A stretch of 64,000 bases of DNA from Thermoleophilales bacterium. GTDB lineage: Bacteria; Actinomycetota; Thermoleophilia; Solirubrobacterales; 70-9. A program made the position numbers and the translations under genes. Where the stretch lies: the NCBI GenBank assembly GCA_020636955.1, contig JACJWY010000002.1, positions 1 through 64,000 of the forward strand. The letters run 5' to 3'. Positions 25,126 through 33,837 of the stretch are shown here, piece by piece. Within the stretch, counting starts at the first letter, position 1, and each line of letters opens with the position of its first letter. The notes under the pieces were generated by a model. It was given only the letters and a program-made list of their open reading frames with translations. It ran no database searches and was not told the origin of the DNA.

Positions 25126-26202
25126 ATGAATACAGCGGTAGTCACCGGATCCGGAGGATTGATTGGCTCGCAGACCGTAGCGACCCTGATCGAGTCCGGA
25201 TGGCATGTAATCGGTATCGAAAACGACATGCGGGCCCGATTCTTCGGTAACGAAGCCTCGACCCGCCCGACCAGCGACCGGCTCTCCGAGCAGTTCGGCG
25301 GATTCGAAGACGTGGATCTCGATATTCGCGACGCCGACGGCGTGCTGCGTCTTTTCCAGCGGGTCGAGGGTGGCCCGGACCTAGTCGTCCACACCGCGGC
25401 CCAGCCTTCTCATGACTGGGCGGCCAGAGATCCCCAGACCGATTTCGGCGTCAACGCGCTCGGTACCCTGAACCTGCTCGAGGCCGCACGTCAGAGTTGC
25501 CCCGATGCCCCGTTCATCTTCTGCTCGACCAACAAGGTCTATGGCGACCTGCCGAACTCGCTGCCGCTTTTGAGCCTCGAGTCCCGGCTGGAGCTGCCCG
25601 AGGACCATCACTACTTCAAGGGGATCGACACGTCGATGTCGATCGACCAGTCGACCCATTCCCTTTTCGGCGTCTCCAAGGCGAGCGCCGACCTCCTGGT
25701 CCAGGAGTACGGGCGTTACTTCGACATGCCGACGGTCTGTTTCCGGGGCGGCTGCCTGACCGGCCCCCAGCATGCCGGCGCCGAGCTGCACGGTTTTCTC
25801 GCCTACCTGATGAAGTGCGTGGTGACCGGCCGGCCCTACACCGTCTTCGGCTACGAGGGCAAGCAGGTGCGTGACAACATCCACTGCGCCGACCTGGTTT
25901 CCGCCTTCGTCGAGTTCGCCAGGGCTCCGCGTTCGGCTGCCGTCTACAACATCGGCGGCGGGCGCCGCAGCAACTGCTCGATGCTTGAGGCGATCGCCGA
26001 CTGCGAACGGATCGCTTCACGAGAGCTGAACTGGACGATGAGCGACGAGAACCGGATCGGTGACCATCGCTGGTGGATCTCGGACCTCGAACCTTTCGAG
26101 CGGGACTACCCGGACTGGGAGCAGAAGTACGGGATCGAGGAGATCCTGACCGAGATCTACGAGTTCAACGTGGCCCTGGAAGCGGAAGCTAAAAGCAACT
26201 GA
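25126..26202 (+). CDS. NAD-dependent epimerase/dehydratase (CDP-paratose 2-epimerase-like)
   Basis: Extended short-chain dehydrogenase acting on a nucleotide sugar, likely supplying a donor to the local glycosyltransferases. NAD-binding GSGGLIGS at residues 8-15, FCSTNKVYGD near 126-135, and FRGGCLTGPQHAGAELHGFLAYL, which resembles the CDP-paratose/tyvelose epimerase group. The usual Tyr-x3-Lys active site reads F-G-V-S-K, so the Tyr position is Phe. ATG at 25126 is placed just before the Rossmann strand; the open frame reaching to 24778 covers the promoter region and is not homologous. Overlaps the FkbM gene by 4 nt if that starts at CTG. Confidence 0.85.
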   Translation: MNTAVVTGSGGLIGSQTVATLIESGWHVIGIENDMRARFFGNEASTRPTSDRLSEQFGGFEDVDLDIRDADGVLRLFQRVEGGPDLVVHTAAQPSHDWAARDPQTDFGVNALGTLNLLEAARQSCPDAPFIFCSTNKVYGDLPNSLPLLSLESRLELPEDHHYFKGIDTSMSIDQSTHSLFGVSKASADLLVQEYGRYFDMPTVCFRGGCLTGPQHAGAELHGFLAYLMKCVVTGRPYTVFGYEGKQVRDNIHCADLVSAFVEFARAPRSAAVYNIGGGRRSNCSMLEAIADCERIASRELNWTMSDENRIGDHRWWISDLEPFERDYPDWEQKYGIEEILTEIYEFNVALEAEAKSN

Positions 26203-26933
26203 AAACCGAGCTCTACGCACGAACCCGGCTGGCGACAGCCAAAGCGCGGAAGCTGCTCCGCCTCGCTTCCAACCGCTCCTACTGGCCGGCCTTGAAGCAG
26301 GGCGTCGCGGCTTCAGTCGAACACTCCCGCATCCCCTTCGGGGAAAAGTTCGCGACGATCCTTGACGTCGGCGCCTCGCGCGGCCAGTTCGCGCTGTTTT
26401 CGATTGCCAATTTTCCTGGTGCGGCCATCGTCAGCTTCGAGCCGCAACCCGGGCCGGCCGCCGACCTGCGAAAGCTTCTGGGTGATCAGATCACCGTGAT
26501 CGAGACCGCCCTCGGTCCCGAGCCGGGGACCGCCGAGATGCATGTCTCCGGCCGTGACGACTCTTCTTCCCTCCTCGCCATCGGTGCACGCCAGGAGCAG
26601 GAATTTCCCGGCACCGGAACCGATCATCTGATCGAGGTCCGGGTCTCGACGCTGGACGCCGAGACAAGCCGTCCCCTGAGCCGGCCCTGCCTGCTCAAGA
26701 TGGATGTCCAGGGTTTCGAGCTCGACGCGCTCCGGGGCGGGACCGAAACCCTGAAGGAGGTGGACGTCGCCCTGATCGAGTGCTCTTTCGTCGAGCTCTA
26801 CGAGGGCCAGGCCCTGGCTGGCGAGGTTGTGAATTTCATGACCGCAGCAGGTTTCCGGCTTGACGGGGTCTACGAAGTCGCCTACTCGGCAGACGGATCA
26901 GCGATCCAGGGCGACTTCCTCTTCCGCCGGTAG
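26199..26933 (+). CDS. FkbM-family methyltransferase
   Basis: SAM-dependent O-methyltransferase of the FkbM type, expected to methylate a sugar hydroxyl of the polysaccharide. Motif I is LDVGASRGQFALF; LKMDVQGFELDALRG is the FkbM-specific acidic motif. The first conventional start is TTG 26292, but the frame stays open upstream and codes for a basic amphipathic N-terminus (LYARTRLATAKARKLLRLAS) like other FkbM proteins from polysaccharide loci. An in-frame stop lies at 26190, and the only plausible start above 26292 is CTG 26199, inside a CTGA overlap with the epimerase stop. No second conserved motif depends on this choice. Confidence 0.78.
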   Translation: MKTELYARTRLATAKARKLLRLASNRSYWPALKQGVAASVEHSRIPFGEKFATILDVGASRGQFALFSIANFPGAAIVSFEPQPGPAADLRKLLGDQITVIETALGPEPGTAEMHVSGRDDSSSLLAIGARQEQEFPGTGTDHLIEVRVSTLDAETSRPLSRPCLLKMDVQGFELDALRGGTETLKEVDVALIECSFVELYEGQALAGEVVNFMTAAGFRLDGVYEVAYSADGSAIQGDFLFRR

Positions 26934-26954
26934 GCAGCTGGCCGGAAAACAAAC

Positions 26955-26980
26955 CGGCCGGCGCCTGCTGGCACCGGCCG
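26955..26980. terminator. Hairpin between convergent FkbM and exported-protein genes
   Basis: An 11-bp stem with one mismatch and a TGCT loop sits between the FkbM stop (26933) and the stop of the minus-strand gene (27006). It is suitable as a bidirectional terminator, though without a clear U-tract. Confidence 0.5.
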
Positions 26981-27005
26981 ATTGAAACTAAATCTCAGTC
27001 AGTTC

Positions 27006-27584
27006 TCAGGCTGGTGTGTGGGAGCGCCGGGTTACCCGGACGATCGCCAGCCCGCCAAGCACGACGGCAGAGGCAATCAGGATGGCCGGGAAGGCCCAGC
27101 CCATTCCGTCGCTACCCGCGCTCGCAGAAGCGGCTTGTGCTGCTTCCGCAGGCAACCCCGTCGAACCGGATCCGGACTCAGAACCCGCAGTACCGATGAC
27201 TCCGTTGGCGCCGCTACCGCCGGCACCCTGATTCCCGTTACCCGAAGCATTCGTCTTGTTAGCCGCCGCTGCCTGGCTGCCAGCTCCCTCACCGGTGGCG
27301 TAGGCAGTGGAACTGTCTCCGCCACTCGAGTATCCGCCTGAGTCGCCCCCGGAGCCGGAGTTGTTTCCACCCCCGACGGAACCTGAACTCGAGTTCCCGT
27401 TCTCACCGCCTCCCTTGGTGGAGCCGCCGTTCTTACCGGCGTTCTTGGACGGCTTCTTTCCACCCGGAGTCGGGATCTGTTCGGTGTATTGATCGACGAC
27501 ATTCGGGGCCGCCGTCGCGGTCGCAGTAAGCCCTGTCAATGCGAAGGCGCCGACGAAAACCCCTACCATGATCTTTCGCAACAT
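27006..27584 (-). CDS. Gly/Ser-rich exported protein with C-terminal membrane anchor
   Basis: A 192-aa protein with a signal peptide (residues 1-26, ending TATAAP), a short conserved-looking motif DQYTEQIPTPGG directly after it, a long low-complexity Gly/Ser/Asn-rich linker, and a C-terminal transmembrane helix (about residues 163-183) followed by a basic tail VRVTRRSHTPA. No LPxTG box. It should be displayed on the outer face of the membrane and tethered at the C-terminus. ATG at 27584; a longer frame to 27977 overlaps the flippase and is rejected. I do not recognise a function; its place inside the polysaccharide locus suggests a cell-surface role. Confidence 0.65.
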   Translation of the reverse strand: MLRKIMVGVFVGAFALTGLTATATAAPNVVDQYTEQIPTPGGKKPSKNAGKNGGSTKGGGENGNSSSGSVGGGNNSGSGGDSGGYSSGGDSSTAYATGEGAGSQAAAANKTNASGNGNQGAGGSGANGVIGTAGSESGSGSTGLPAEAAQAASASAGSDGMGWAFPAILIASAVVLGGLAIVRVTRRSHTPA

Positions 27585-27677
27585 CCACGAAGTGTAGCCG
27601 ACGCCGACACCGGTTCTCGAAAATTCGGGTCGTGCTGTCCTCTCCTCCAAGCGATCCAGTCCCGAGAAACCTTCATC

Positions 27678-29000
27678 GTGCGCAAACTTCGAGATCGCAT
27701 TTCGCGCCGTCTGGGTCTGCTGAATTCGGACGGAACTCGGAATGCGGAACGGCAGGAGGTCCTCGAAAGTCTGCTTTCGGGGGTTGTTCTTCAATTGTTG
27801 TTGCTGGTCACGGGCATCGCTGCTGCCCGTGCCCTCGGTGACGAAGGAAGGGGTCAACAGGCCCTGATCTACATCGTCGCTCTGGCTGCCTCGCAGATCG
27901 TGCTTCTCGGTTTGCCACTTTCCCTCACCTACGAGGCCGCGAGAGGACATCATCGCGCCCAACGGCTCCTGAATCACCTGGCTCCGGTTGCGTTCGCCCA
28001 GACAGTTCTGGTTTTCGTAGTTTTCTGCGTTCTCATGTTCCTGGTCTTCTCCGACCGGGTACCGGTGTCGGCTGCTCTCGTCACGCTACCTGCGCTGCCG
28101 TCAATAATCTGGCAGGCGTACGGCCTTGCGACGATCCAGGGTCACCATCAGTTCCGAGCCCTCCACTTTTTTCGGCTGACGCCACCCGCTCTGTACACCG
28201 TGGGGTTGGTCGTGACGCTGCTGGTCTTCCAACAGAGCGTGACGGCGGTTATGGCGGCCTGGAGCATCAGCTACGTAGTTGGCGCCGCTGGAACCCAGAT
28301 TTTCATCCAGGTAGATGCCCGGCGAAACCCGCACAAGGAACCCGAAGGCGGTCCGTCCAGGTTGCCGGATCGAACGAAAATGTTCCGTTTCGGCGCAATC
28401 GCCTTTCTCGGCGCCAGTTCTCCGTTGGAAGTTTTCCGGGTTGACCAGCTTGCCGTCGGTCTGGTGTTGACGACTGTCGACCTTGCCCTCTACACCACCG
28501 CACTATCGTTCTGCAATTTCCCGAGGTTCCTTACCCTGGCCCTTGGCCTGAACGCTTACGCACGGATCTCTGCAATCAAAACCGTCGAACAGCAAAACCG
28601 ACTGATCATCCGTTACTTCCTGGTCGGCATCACTTCGGCCGCTCTAGTCTCCGCCCCGCTGGCCCTTTTTGCGGCACCTCTGATCAATCTGACCTTTGGA
28701 CCGGAATTCTCAGACGCCACCACAATTACCCAGCTACTTCTGGGCGCGACCGTTCTGCTTTGCGGTCGAAGGATCCTCTCGGACTGCCTGCGCGGGGCTG
28801 GGCTACCCGGGGCGGGATCGGTCGCCGAAATCACATCTTTGGTCGCCCTGGTGCCTGCCGCACTGATCTTCGTACCACCTTACGGATTGACCGGTTTCGG
28901 CCTCGCGATGATCACCAGCTATATGGCTGGACTGATCGCTATCTGCGTATACTCGGCCCGAGGCTGGAATCGTGAGTTGTCCAGCGACCGTCCGTCCTGA
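27678..29000 (+). CDS. Polysaccharide flippase (Wzx-like, MATE/MVF superfamily)
   Basis: Polytopic membrane protein of about 440 aa with around a dozen hydrophobic segments, expected to flip the undecaprenyl-linked repeat unit across the inner membrane. The N-terminus has a basic cytoplasmic leader, then VVLQLLLLVTGIAAARALG, typical of Wzx-like lipopolysaccharide biosynthesis proteins. GTG 27678 is chosen because upstream residues lack membrane character; the frame itself is open to 27489. It diverges from the exported Gly/Ser-rich gene across 93 bp. With the Wzy-like and Wzz/kinase genes nearby it completes a Wzx/Wzy-type pathway. Confidence 0.85.
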   Translation: MRKLRDRISRRLGLLNSDGTRNAERQEVLESLLSGVVLQLLLLVTGIAAARALGDEGRGQQALIYIVALAASQIVLLGLPLSLTYEAARGHHRAQRLLNHLAPVAFAQTVLVFVVFCVLMFLVFSDRVPVSAALVTLPALPSIIWQAYGLATIQGHHQFRALHFFRLTPPALYTVGLVVTLLVFQQSVTAVMAAWSISYVVGAAGTQIFIQVDARRNPHKEPEGGPSRLPDRTKMFRFGAIAFLGASSPLEVFRVDQLAVGLVLTTVDLALYTTALSFCNFPRFLTLALGLNAYARISAIKTVEQQNRLIIRYFLVGITSAALVSAPLALFAAPLINLTFGPEFSDATTITQLLLGATVLLCGRRILSDCLRGAGLPGAGSVAEITSLVALVPAALIFVPPYGLTGFGLAMITSYMAGLIAICVYSARGWNRELSSDRPS

Positions 29001-29080
29001 TTGAACTCGAGGATTATTGACTGAGGCCGCAAATTAACGCCAGTTCCGAGGAGTCGAGGGGAAGCTCCACTGAGCTGAAG

Positions 29081-30250
29081 GTGCTGTGGGTCATCCCGTC
29101 AATTGACCCCGGAATGGGCGGACCTTCCACCACGGCAGTGAACTCAATCACCGCGGATGCTCGCGCTGGAATCAACGTGACCTTGGCGTTCACAGCGACG
29201 CAGGAAGGCCTCCAGCAGCTCAAACCAGTCCTCGATGATTTGCTTTCGGATGGAGTCGAGATTCTCGCGTTCCCCCGGGCCAGCGAGAGGCACTGGGCCG
29301 GAGTCTGGGGGGTTAGCTTTCCGCTTTTGAGATGGCTGTCGTCCCACGTACGAGAATTTGACCTCGTGAGCCTCCAGTACATCTGGGCGGCCACTTCTCT
29401 CGTTGGATCGGTCGCCGCGAAACTCAAGGGGATTCCGTCCACGCTGACCCCACATGAGTCGCTGACCAGCTTCGATATTGACGTCACCTCGGGGCGGCAG
29501 TCAAAGCGACTTGCGAAACTCGCTCTTCGAGCCGTTGTCCTGCGTTGCGTCGACCTAGTCCAGTTCAACTCCGAGATGGAGCGTCGCGACAGCAAGGTCC
29601 TCGATCGAAACCAAACGGAAATCGTCAACTTTCCAGTGATCGAGGAAGTGCCGGAACCCTCGTTGAGGACGAGATCCGAGGACCCACAATTCAGGGTTGG
29701 GTTTCTCGGTCGGCTCCATCCCAAGAAGAATGTTGACTTACTGGTTGAAGCCTTGTCCCGCCTGGATGATCACTTTGAGTTGGTTATTGCCGGAAGTGGC
29801 GACTCCGACCAGACTGAAGCGCTCAAAGAGCTGGCCAAAGAGCTTGGAGTTGGGCATCGGGTGGACTGGCTTGGGCATGTAGATAGAGCGCAGCGATCAC
29901 GGTTCTTCGCAGACATCGATCTATTGGCGATGCCGTCCCGGTACGAGAGTTTTGGCATGGTCGCCGCCGAGGCGATGGCCGAGGGAGTTCCGGTCATCAG
30001 TACCCCCAATGCAGGAGTTTCCGAGATCATTCGCGCGTTCAACGCTGGTGTCGTCCTGGATGAGGTTTCCCCCGATTTGCTCGCGAACGCGATCGCCGAG
30101 CTGGACGAGGATCGCGACCTTCTTTCCAGCTTTGCCTCAAGGGGCCAGATCGCCGTGCGTGATCGGCTCACTTACTCAAGCTACGGAATCAAAATCAGGT
30201 CGGTCTACGCTTCGATTGCGGAACCCGAAGCGGTTGAACGGTTCGGCTAA
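29081..30250 (+). CDS. Glycosyltransferase family 4
   Basis: A GT-B retaining glycosyltransferase of 389 aa. The N-terminal acceptor domain begins VIPSIDPGMGGPSTT; the C-terminal Glycos_transf_1 domain has VGFLGRLHPKKNVDLLVEA, then MPSRYESFGMVAAEAMAEGVPVIS with the E-x7-E donor-binding motif, and G-V-S-E-I-I. GTG at 29081 is the first start close to the domain. It follows the flippase by 80 bp and its last four bases overlap the convergent methyltransferase. Base composition is lower in GC than the rpl/rpo genes. Confidence 0.87.
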   Translation: MLWVIPSIDPGMGGPSTTAVNSITADARAGINVTLAFTATQEGLQQLKPVLDDLLSDGVEILAFPRASERHWAGVWGVSFPLLRWLSSHVREFDLVSLQYIWAATSLVGSVAAKLKGIPSTLTPHESLTSFDIDVTSGRQSKRLAKLALRAVVLRCVDLVQFNSEMERRDSKVLDRNQTEIVNFPVIEEVPEPSLRTRSEDPQFRVGFLGRLHPKKNVDLLVEALSRLDDHFELVIAGSGDSDQTEALKELAKELGVGHRVDWLGHVDRAQRSRFFADIDLLAMPSRYESFGMVAAEAMAEGVPVISTPNAGVSEIIRAFNAGVVLDEVSPDLLANAIAELDEDRDLLSSFASRGQIAVRDRLTYSSYGIKIRSVYASIAEPEAVERFG

Positions 30251-30891
30251 GAAGCCGTTCTGAAAAGCACCGAGTACTCGATTCCGAGTGGCGTGGTGCA
30301 GCGCTTCCTGTCCACGATATCCAGGCCTGCCGAATCGGCAAGGTCGGAGAGCTGCTCTGGAAGAAGAGGGTACGAGTCTTCGAACGAGCGGCGACGCCAC
30401 AACTGATACGAAAACGTCTCCACGACACTGAAGGCGCAAACGACCCATGACCTCGACACTCTTGAGAACTCGCCCAAGACCTGTGCCTGGAGTGGGATTG
30501 GCAGATGCTTCATCAACGCGTGGGAAAACACAGCATCGACCGAATCGTCTGGTAGTTCGAGAGACTCGGCATCGCCTACGTTGACCGATACGGGAACGCT
30601 CGAACTGGCTACCCGTTTCTCGGCCTCAGCGAGCATCGCCGGGGAAATGTCCAGGCCATCGATCCGGCTGGCATGTGCTTCCAGCATCGGCCACCACCTT
30701 CCGATTCCGCAAGGTACGTCCAGAAAGTGCAGATCATTCGGCAACTGGGCGATAACTGCTCCCACGCCTGCTTGTTCGCGTTCGTATCGGTACTTTCCCA
30801 ACCGACCGCTATACCGTTTTTGCTCGTATGAGGCCGCAACTTCTTCATCCAGATAGTGGGTTCTGGCGAGGTACTGACTTTCGTTGCTCAT
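30247..30891 (-). CDS. Class I SAM-dependent methyltransferase (Methyltransf_11 type)
   Basis: A 214-aa methyltransferase with motif I LDVPCGIGRWWPML near residues 58-70, an acidic post-I residue in IDGLDISPAM, and a Methyltransf_11 core DAESLELPDDSVDAVFSHALMKHL. The acceptor is unknown; a sugar or aglycone of the polysaccharide is the likeliest from context. ATG at 30891. It is the only minus-strand gene among several plus-strand ones here and overlaps the end of the GT4 gene by 4 bp. Confidence 0.8.
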   Translation of the reverse strand: MSNESQYLARTHYLDEEVAASYEQKRYSGRLGKYRYEREQAGVGAVIAQLPNDLHFLDVPCGIGRWWPMLEAHASRIDGLDISPAMLAEAEKRVASSSVPVSVNVGDAESLELPDDSVDAVFSHALMKHLPIPLQAQVLGEFSRVSRSWVVCAFSVVETFSYQLWRRRSFEDSYPLLPEQLSDLADSAGLDIVDRKRCTTPLGIEYSVLFRTAS

Positions 30892-31146
30892 GGTCTTAGC
30901 CTCTCGATGCGTTCAGCGGACGGATCGACATCATAGGTAAGTACGACCTGGCGGATGATCCCGACCGGATCTCGCCGGCTCAATGTGGCCCTCCCAGTGG
31001 CTCAGCTAGCCCGACGACAAGGCAGGCGGATAGGATTCAGAGTTCTTCGCCGAACTCCGGCAGGCTTTTCAGTTCTCAATTTGAACCCCTCCACAAATCC
31101 ATACACCCAGGATCAGCGAACAGATCCGCCCCGGCCGCCTCGTGTC

Positions 31147-32241
31147 ATGCTGATCGCCCACGCGTTCACTCCAGAGGGCAACCGCAATCAGCTCCACGAG
31201 TTGGGTCGTCAGGTAGAACTCAAAGTGCTCGCTCCCCGGTCATTCCTTGAGCAGTGGGGCTCGAAGCCGCCGCCGGCTCCCGACGGATTCATATGGGTCG
31301 AGTTTCCGATTCTCCACGTTCGTTCGCACCAGTTTCTCGCGTTGAGCCCTGACCTGGGAATCCGGACTTTTGACCCCGAGGTCATCCACGTGGACTATCC
31401 ACCGTGGTCTTTGATCTTCTGGCAGGTACTGGTACTTCGAATGTTGTTCGCCCCCAAGGCTCGGCTGATCGCAGGGGCCAAGAAGAACACGTTTCGAACC
31501 CGGCCAGGGGTACTGGGACGCTTCAAATCGTGGCTTGCTCGTGCTGGTCTCGTGAGAATTGATCAGGTGGAAGCCGCGAGCAGGCTCTCGCAGCAGATGC
31601 TGGAACGTCAACTGAATGTCACCCCCGACAAGATCTCTGTGATCCCCCACATGGGGGTCGACACGAAACTCTTCAAACAACGGTCGAGACCCGCCCCAGA
31701 TTCCCCAGTCGTGGTCGGATACTGCGGAAAGTACTCAGAGCACAAAGGCGTTCTGGTCCTGCTCGAGGCGGTTGAACATCTACGATCTAAGGGCCTGGAC
31801 ATTCACCTTCATACGATCGGTCAAGGCCCGCTAGAGGTTCACCTGAAAGAGATCGAAAGCCGCTCTCCGTGGCTGCAGGTATTTCCGGCCTCACCTTCTC
31901 TGGAGGTAGCGAGCTTTATGGGAGCACTTGATGTCTACGTACTGCCGGCGTTGATATGCCCAGACCATCAGGAGCACGATGGACACGCCTTGCTTCAGGC
32001 AATGGCCACCGGCGTTCCTTCGATCGGCACAGATTCAGGAGTCATCCCTGACATACTCGGGAACGGGTCCGGACTTCTGGTCCCACCAAACGATTCAATG
32101 GCAATAGCTGAAGCCATAGAAACTCTCACTTCCGATGAATCCATTCGTCGCGCTTGTATCGAAGCTAGCGCAGACCTCATCAAAGATACGTACACACTCG
32201 AAGCAGTCGCAAACGCACGGCTTCAAATGTACAGTCTCTAG
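31147..32241 (+). CDS. Glycosyltransferase family 4
   Basis: GT4 with N-terminal MLIAHAFTPEGNRNQ, a mid-region FDPEVIHVDYPPWS, and a Glycos_transf_1 domain with VVGYCGKYSEHKGVLVLLEA and HDGHALLQAMATGVPSIGTDSG. About 364 aa from ATG 31147. The frame is open up to ATG 30955, but those 64 residues are Pro/Arg-rich and unlike GT4 proteins, so the shorter start is preferred though not proven. Upstream, 30892-31146 shows no other gene and must contain the promoters of this gene and of the divergent methyltransferase. Confidence 0.82.
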   Translation: MLIAHAFTPEGNRNQLHELGRQVELKVLAPRSFLEQWGSKPPPAPDGFIWVEFPILHVRSHQFLALSPDLGIRTFDPEVIHVDYPPWSLIFWQVLVLRMLFAPKARLIAGAKKNTFRTRPGVLGRFKSWLARAGLVRIDQVEAASRLSQQMLERQLNVTPDKISVIPHMGVDTKLFKQRSRPAPDSPVVVGYCGKYSEHKGVLVLLEAVEHLRSKGLDIHLHTIGQGPLEVHLKEIESRSPWLQVFPASPSLEVASFMGALDVYVLPALICPDHQEHDGHALLQAMATGVPSIGTDSGVIPDILGNGSGLLVPPNDSMAIAEAIETLTSDESIRRACIEASADLIKDTYTLEAVANARLQMYSL

Positions 32242-32277
32242 CCCTAGGCGAAATTCAGACTATGAACATACCTCTAC

Positions 32278-33837
32278 CTATGGGCTTTTCGGGTATGTGG
32301 CTAGACTTCTGTTCGACGTTTTAAATCTTCTTGACGCCCACCAGCCGACGATCAGCAACGGTAGCAAACTAAAGCTTAGTCTCAAGACGCTGTCGGTAAC
32401 GCTGTCTCTGAGAATCATCGGCATGTTGCACAAAACAAGCGCGTATGCAACTAGGTACAAAGGATCCACTGGCCTGCTAAGTGCTAAATCCCGAATGGCC
32501 CTAAATAACAATCCCAGTAGGAACATACCTAACATAACTCCTACGTACCAACCGTCATAATAGAAGTGGAAAAGAATCGAGAACTCTGGATTCGAAATAC
32601 TCTTCTTGTAGCCTTTGGGCCAAAGCTCACTGATGACCTTCTCACGGGGTGCGAGCGGCTTGCCCGCCCAAAACTGCCTTGGCACTCCTCTGGTAATCAG
32701 ATCCTCGGTCATTCCCAATCCGTACCGAAAGGGTAGTTCGCTCGGCACGACACTCATCGCGGAGGCGAATCCTGGCGCCATTGCAACATCCTGATCCTTC
32801 GTCACGGGATCTAGCAACTGTCCGGGATCCTCGACGATGCTCTTCAGAGATCCCACGTACGAGGTTTGTTCCAATCCGGTCGACTGATACCTATTCTGAA
32901 GTACCAGAGACCAGCCAATCGCTAGCACAAGAACTACAGTGGCCAATCCAACAATCCCGGGGCGTTTGTTGCGGTACAGATACCAGAAGACAAATGGGGT
33001 ACCGAACAGGGGAAGCAGACCAAGACGACTGCCGACCGGCAATCTGATAGCAAATAAAATTAGCGCAGATCCTACGGCGACGAGGAGCGGCCAAGTATCC
33101 TTGGTTCTCAACCAAACCAGCAGCATGATGAACGCACCCGGAAGTAAGAGATCCGGAAAGTAGTAGAAATAAGAGTTCATTTGAGTGCTTATCTCGTGGT
33201 ACTGGTCGCTCCGTCCTTGAGCTAGAGCGGAATATCCCCCTGGGAACGCTCTAAGGTAGAAGAACGTACCAACCAGTCCCAAAGCACAAAGGACTAGACC
33301 TCCTTGCTTCAAACTGATGGAACTTATGCTCGTCAGCCTGGGCCTTGGCTTTTGAGCCGACCTAGTTACAACCTCGTAGCCGACTACGAAGGCTATCGCG
33401 CCGATTAATGCCGCCACCTGCATCTCGACCACGTACGGTCCGAAGTCGACTGTCTCGCTGCCGATCTTGAAAAGTGTCTCGCCCGTTGAGTCGAAGTAGA
33501 GAGGCCGGGCCACGAACATAAGGGCATAGATGACACTGAAGACCGCAATTGGTTCAAACGGGTCGAACTTGCCGCTGACCACCCGCAGAACGATCGGTAT
33601 TGCGACCACGATCGCAGTTGAAACGATTAGTGCCGTCTCAAGTGAAAGATTCAGATTCGCTGTAGCGATTCCCGCCGCCAGGCAGACCAGGAGCAGCCCG
33701 CCGAACAAAAAGATCTGGGTTAGGTTGAGCGGACTCGGTTTGCTCAAAGCTCCTGCTTTCGATACACGAGTGAAGACGTTCCCTGGCTCATCGGATTCGC
33801 GAATACTAGCCAACCGCGGGACTGCCCTGGTCGGCAA
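32278..33837 (-). CDS. Oligosaccharide repeat-unit polymerase (Wzy-like)
   Basis: Integral membrane protein of up to 519 aa with about 12-14 hydrophobic segments and a large periplasmic loop (about residues 310-420: NRYQSTGLEQTSYVG to WPKGYKKSISNPEFS), as in O-antigen polymerases of the Wzy/O-ag_pol type. It would join repeat units on the outer face of the membrane. This is the most A/T-rich gene in the window. The start is uncertain: TTG 33837 (overlapping the ligase stop), TTG 33813, or TTG 33747 behind AGGAG. It follows the ligase gene and is probably co-transcribed with wzc and the ligase. Confidence 0.78.
   Translation of the reverse strand: MPTRAVPRLASIRESDEPGNVFTRVSKAGALSKPSPLNLTQIFLFGGLLLVCLAAGIATANLNLSLETALIVSTAIVVAIPIVLRVVSGKFDPFEPIAVFSVIYALMFVARPLYFDSTGETLFKIGSETVDFGPYVVEMQVAALIGAIAFVVGYEVVTRSAQKPRPRLTSISSISLKQGGLVLCALGLVGTFFYLRAFPGGYSALAQGRSDQYHEISTQMNSYFYYFPDLLLPGAFIMLLVWLRTKDTWPLLVAVGSALILFAIRLPVGSRLGLLPLFGTPFVFWYLYRNKRPGIVGLATVVLVLAIGWSLVLQNRYQSTGLEQTSYVGSLKSIVEDPGQLLDPVTKDQDVAMAPGFASAMSVVPSELPFRYGLGMTEDLITRGVPRQFWAGKPLAPREKVISELWPKGYKKSISNPEFSILFHFYYDGWYVGVMLGMFLLGLLFRAIRDLALSRPVDPLYLVAYALVLCNMPMILRDSVTDSVLRLSFSLLPLLIVGWWASRRFKTSNRSLATYPKSP

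Noticed and set aside
27585..27977. N-terminal extension of the exported Gly/Ser-rich gene
   Set aside because: It would run antisense through the flippase start and lose the signal peptide position; ATG 27584 gives a perfect signal peptide.
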